Assembly: GCA_013298995.1 (NCBI GenBank)
Contig: JAAFJW010000021.1
Span: 1 to 32,752, forward strand
DNA: 32,752 nt
Direction: 5' to 3'
Origin: Sphingobacteriales bacterium
Lineage (GTDB): Bacteria > Bacteroidota > Bacteroidia > Sphingobacteriales > Sphingobacteriaceae
The notes beneath the pieces are model-generated. The model was given only the letters and a program-made list of their open reading frames with translations, searched no databases and was not told the origin of the DNA. A program made the position numbers and the translations under genes. Of the stretch, positions 32,136 to 32,752 are shown piece after piece. The stretch's first letter is position 1. Each line of letters opens with the position of its first letter.

Positions 32136-32752
32136 ATGGCAACATCAACAATAGAGTGGACAGAATTGACCTGGAATCCGGTTACAGGTTGTAGCAAAAT
32201 TAGTCCTGGCTGTAAGTTTTGCTATGCAGAAACCATGACAAGGCGTTTAAAGGCCATGGGTGTAGAAAAATATAAAGATGGTTTCAAAAAAATTAAAACG
32301 CATCCAGATACGCTAAATATCCCATACACTTGGCGCAAACCTAAAGTAGTTTTTGTAAATTCTATGAGCGATATGTTTCATCCAGATGTACCTGAAGCAT
32401 TTATACAATCTGTTTTTGCTGTAATGAATCAAACACCTCAGCATGTGTATCAGGTATTAACAAAACGTTCGGCAAGGTTGAAAGAGCTTTCAAGTAAACT
32501 TAACTGGACTAAGAACATTTGGATGGGAGTTTCTGTAGAAAATGAAGAATATACCTATAGAGTTGATGACTTATCAGAAACAGAAGCTGTAGTAAAATTT
32601 CTTTCTATTGAGCCTTTAATTGGCGAAGTAACAACATTAAACCTTCAAAAAATTAATTGGGTTATTGTTGGTGGAGAATCCGGTCATAAAGCAAGACCTG
32701 TAAAAAATGAATGGATAGAGGTGGTAAAAGAAGAATGTGTAAAAAGTAATGT
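32136..32752 (+). CDS. DUF5131 (phage Gp37/Gp68-like) protein, truncated by the window edge
   Basis: This frame is missing from the ORF track because no stop occurs before the window ends. About 205 residues are visible, from MATSTIEWTELTWNPVTGCSKISPGCKFCYAE. The Cys19-x6-Cys26-x2-Cys29 cluster and the following NSMSDMFHPDVP, LTKRSARL, WMGVSVENEEY, SIEPLIG and VIVGGESGHKARP segments are the standard pattern of DUF5131. The Cys cluster suggests a metal or Fe-S, radical-SAM-like centre. The family is common in phages and defence islands and often sits beside a three-Cys-motif partner (TcmP), which would lie to the right of this window. The biochemical function is unknown to me. Confidence 0.88.
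   Translation, partial: MATSTIEWTELTWNPVTGCSKISPGCKFCYAETMTRRLKAMGVEKYKDGFKKIKTHPDTLNIPYTWRKPKVVFVNSMSDMFHPDVPEAFIQSVFAVMNQTPQHVYQVLTKRSARLKELSSKLNWTKNIWMGVSVENEEYTYRVDDLSETEAVVKFLSIEPLIGEVTTLNLQKINWVIVGGESGHKARPVKNEWIEVVKEECVKSN

Overview
The window looks like a chromosomal segment of a Bacteroidota (Bacteroidetes) bacterium. It is AT-rich, and several genes are preceded by the Bacteroidetes-type -7 box TAnnTTTG rather than a classical -35/-10. It carries lineage-typical genes: Rho with a long variable insert behind its N-terminal domain, a DUF3467 protein, FtsE preceded by a small conserved ORF, an OmpA/TSP3 porin-like protein, and a phosphoenolpyruvate carboxylase with TAHPTQ at the catalytic His. 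I cannot name a genus.

Positions 1-22,510 are mostly housekeeping chromosome. On the minus strand lie a truncated Rpn/PD-(D/E)XK transposase-like gene at the left edge, a TrmH/SpoU RNA methyltransferase, and a rho-pssA-purS run (purS overlaps pssA by ATGA). Then come pyrF, DUF3467 and a one-pore potassium-channel-like gene (plus), an OmpA-family protein with a strong terminator and a lipoprotein of unknown function (minus), a 67-aa protein with ftsE (plus), grpE-dnaJ (plus), and cobS-cobC (minus), preceded by a 103-bp tandem duplication. These are followed by a small secreted/membrane protein (plus), a TPR protein (minus), lon (plus), ppc (plus) and mnmE (plus).

metA (plus, Glu111, predicted acetyl-CoA-using) lies just right of mnmE. 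By eye its codon style already differs from the genes to its left and is closer to the genes that follow.

From 23,680 to the right edge is a defence island, all on the plus strand: hsdR, a palindromic intergenic element, hsdM-hsdS (zero spacing), a two-gene module (302-aa soluble protein overlapping a 153-aa four-helix membrane protein), an ImmA/IrrE metallopeptidase with a DUF4411 PIN-like protein, and a truncated DUF5131 (Gp37/Gp68-like) gene that the ORF track misses because it runs off the window. The hsd genes form a type I restriction-modification system.

The 302/153-aa pair is the best candidate for an under-described system. Its order, sizes, overlap, membrane topology and some local sequence patterns resemble the lambda RexA-RexB abortive-infection pair (remembered sequences, not an alignment). 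A Kiwa-like (KwaA/KwaB) relationship is an alternative. No tRNA, rRNA, CRISPR array or convincing riboswitch was seen.
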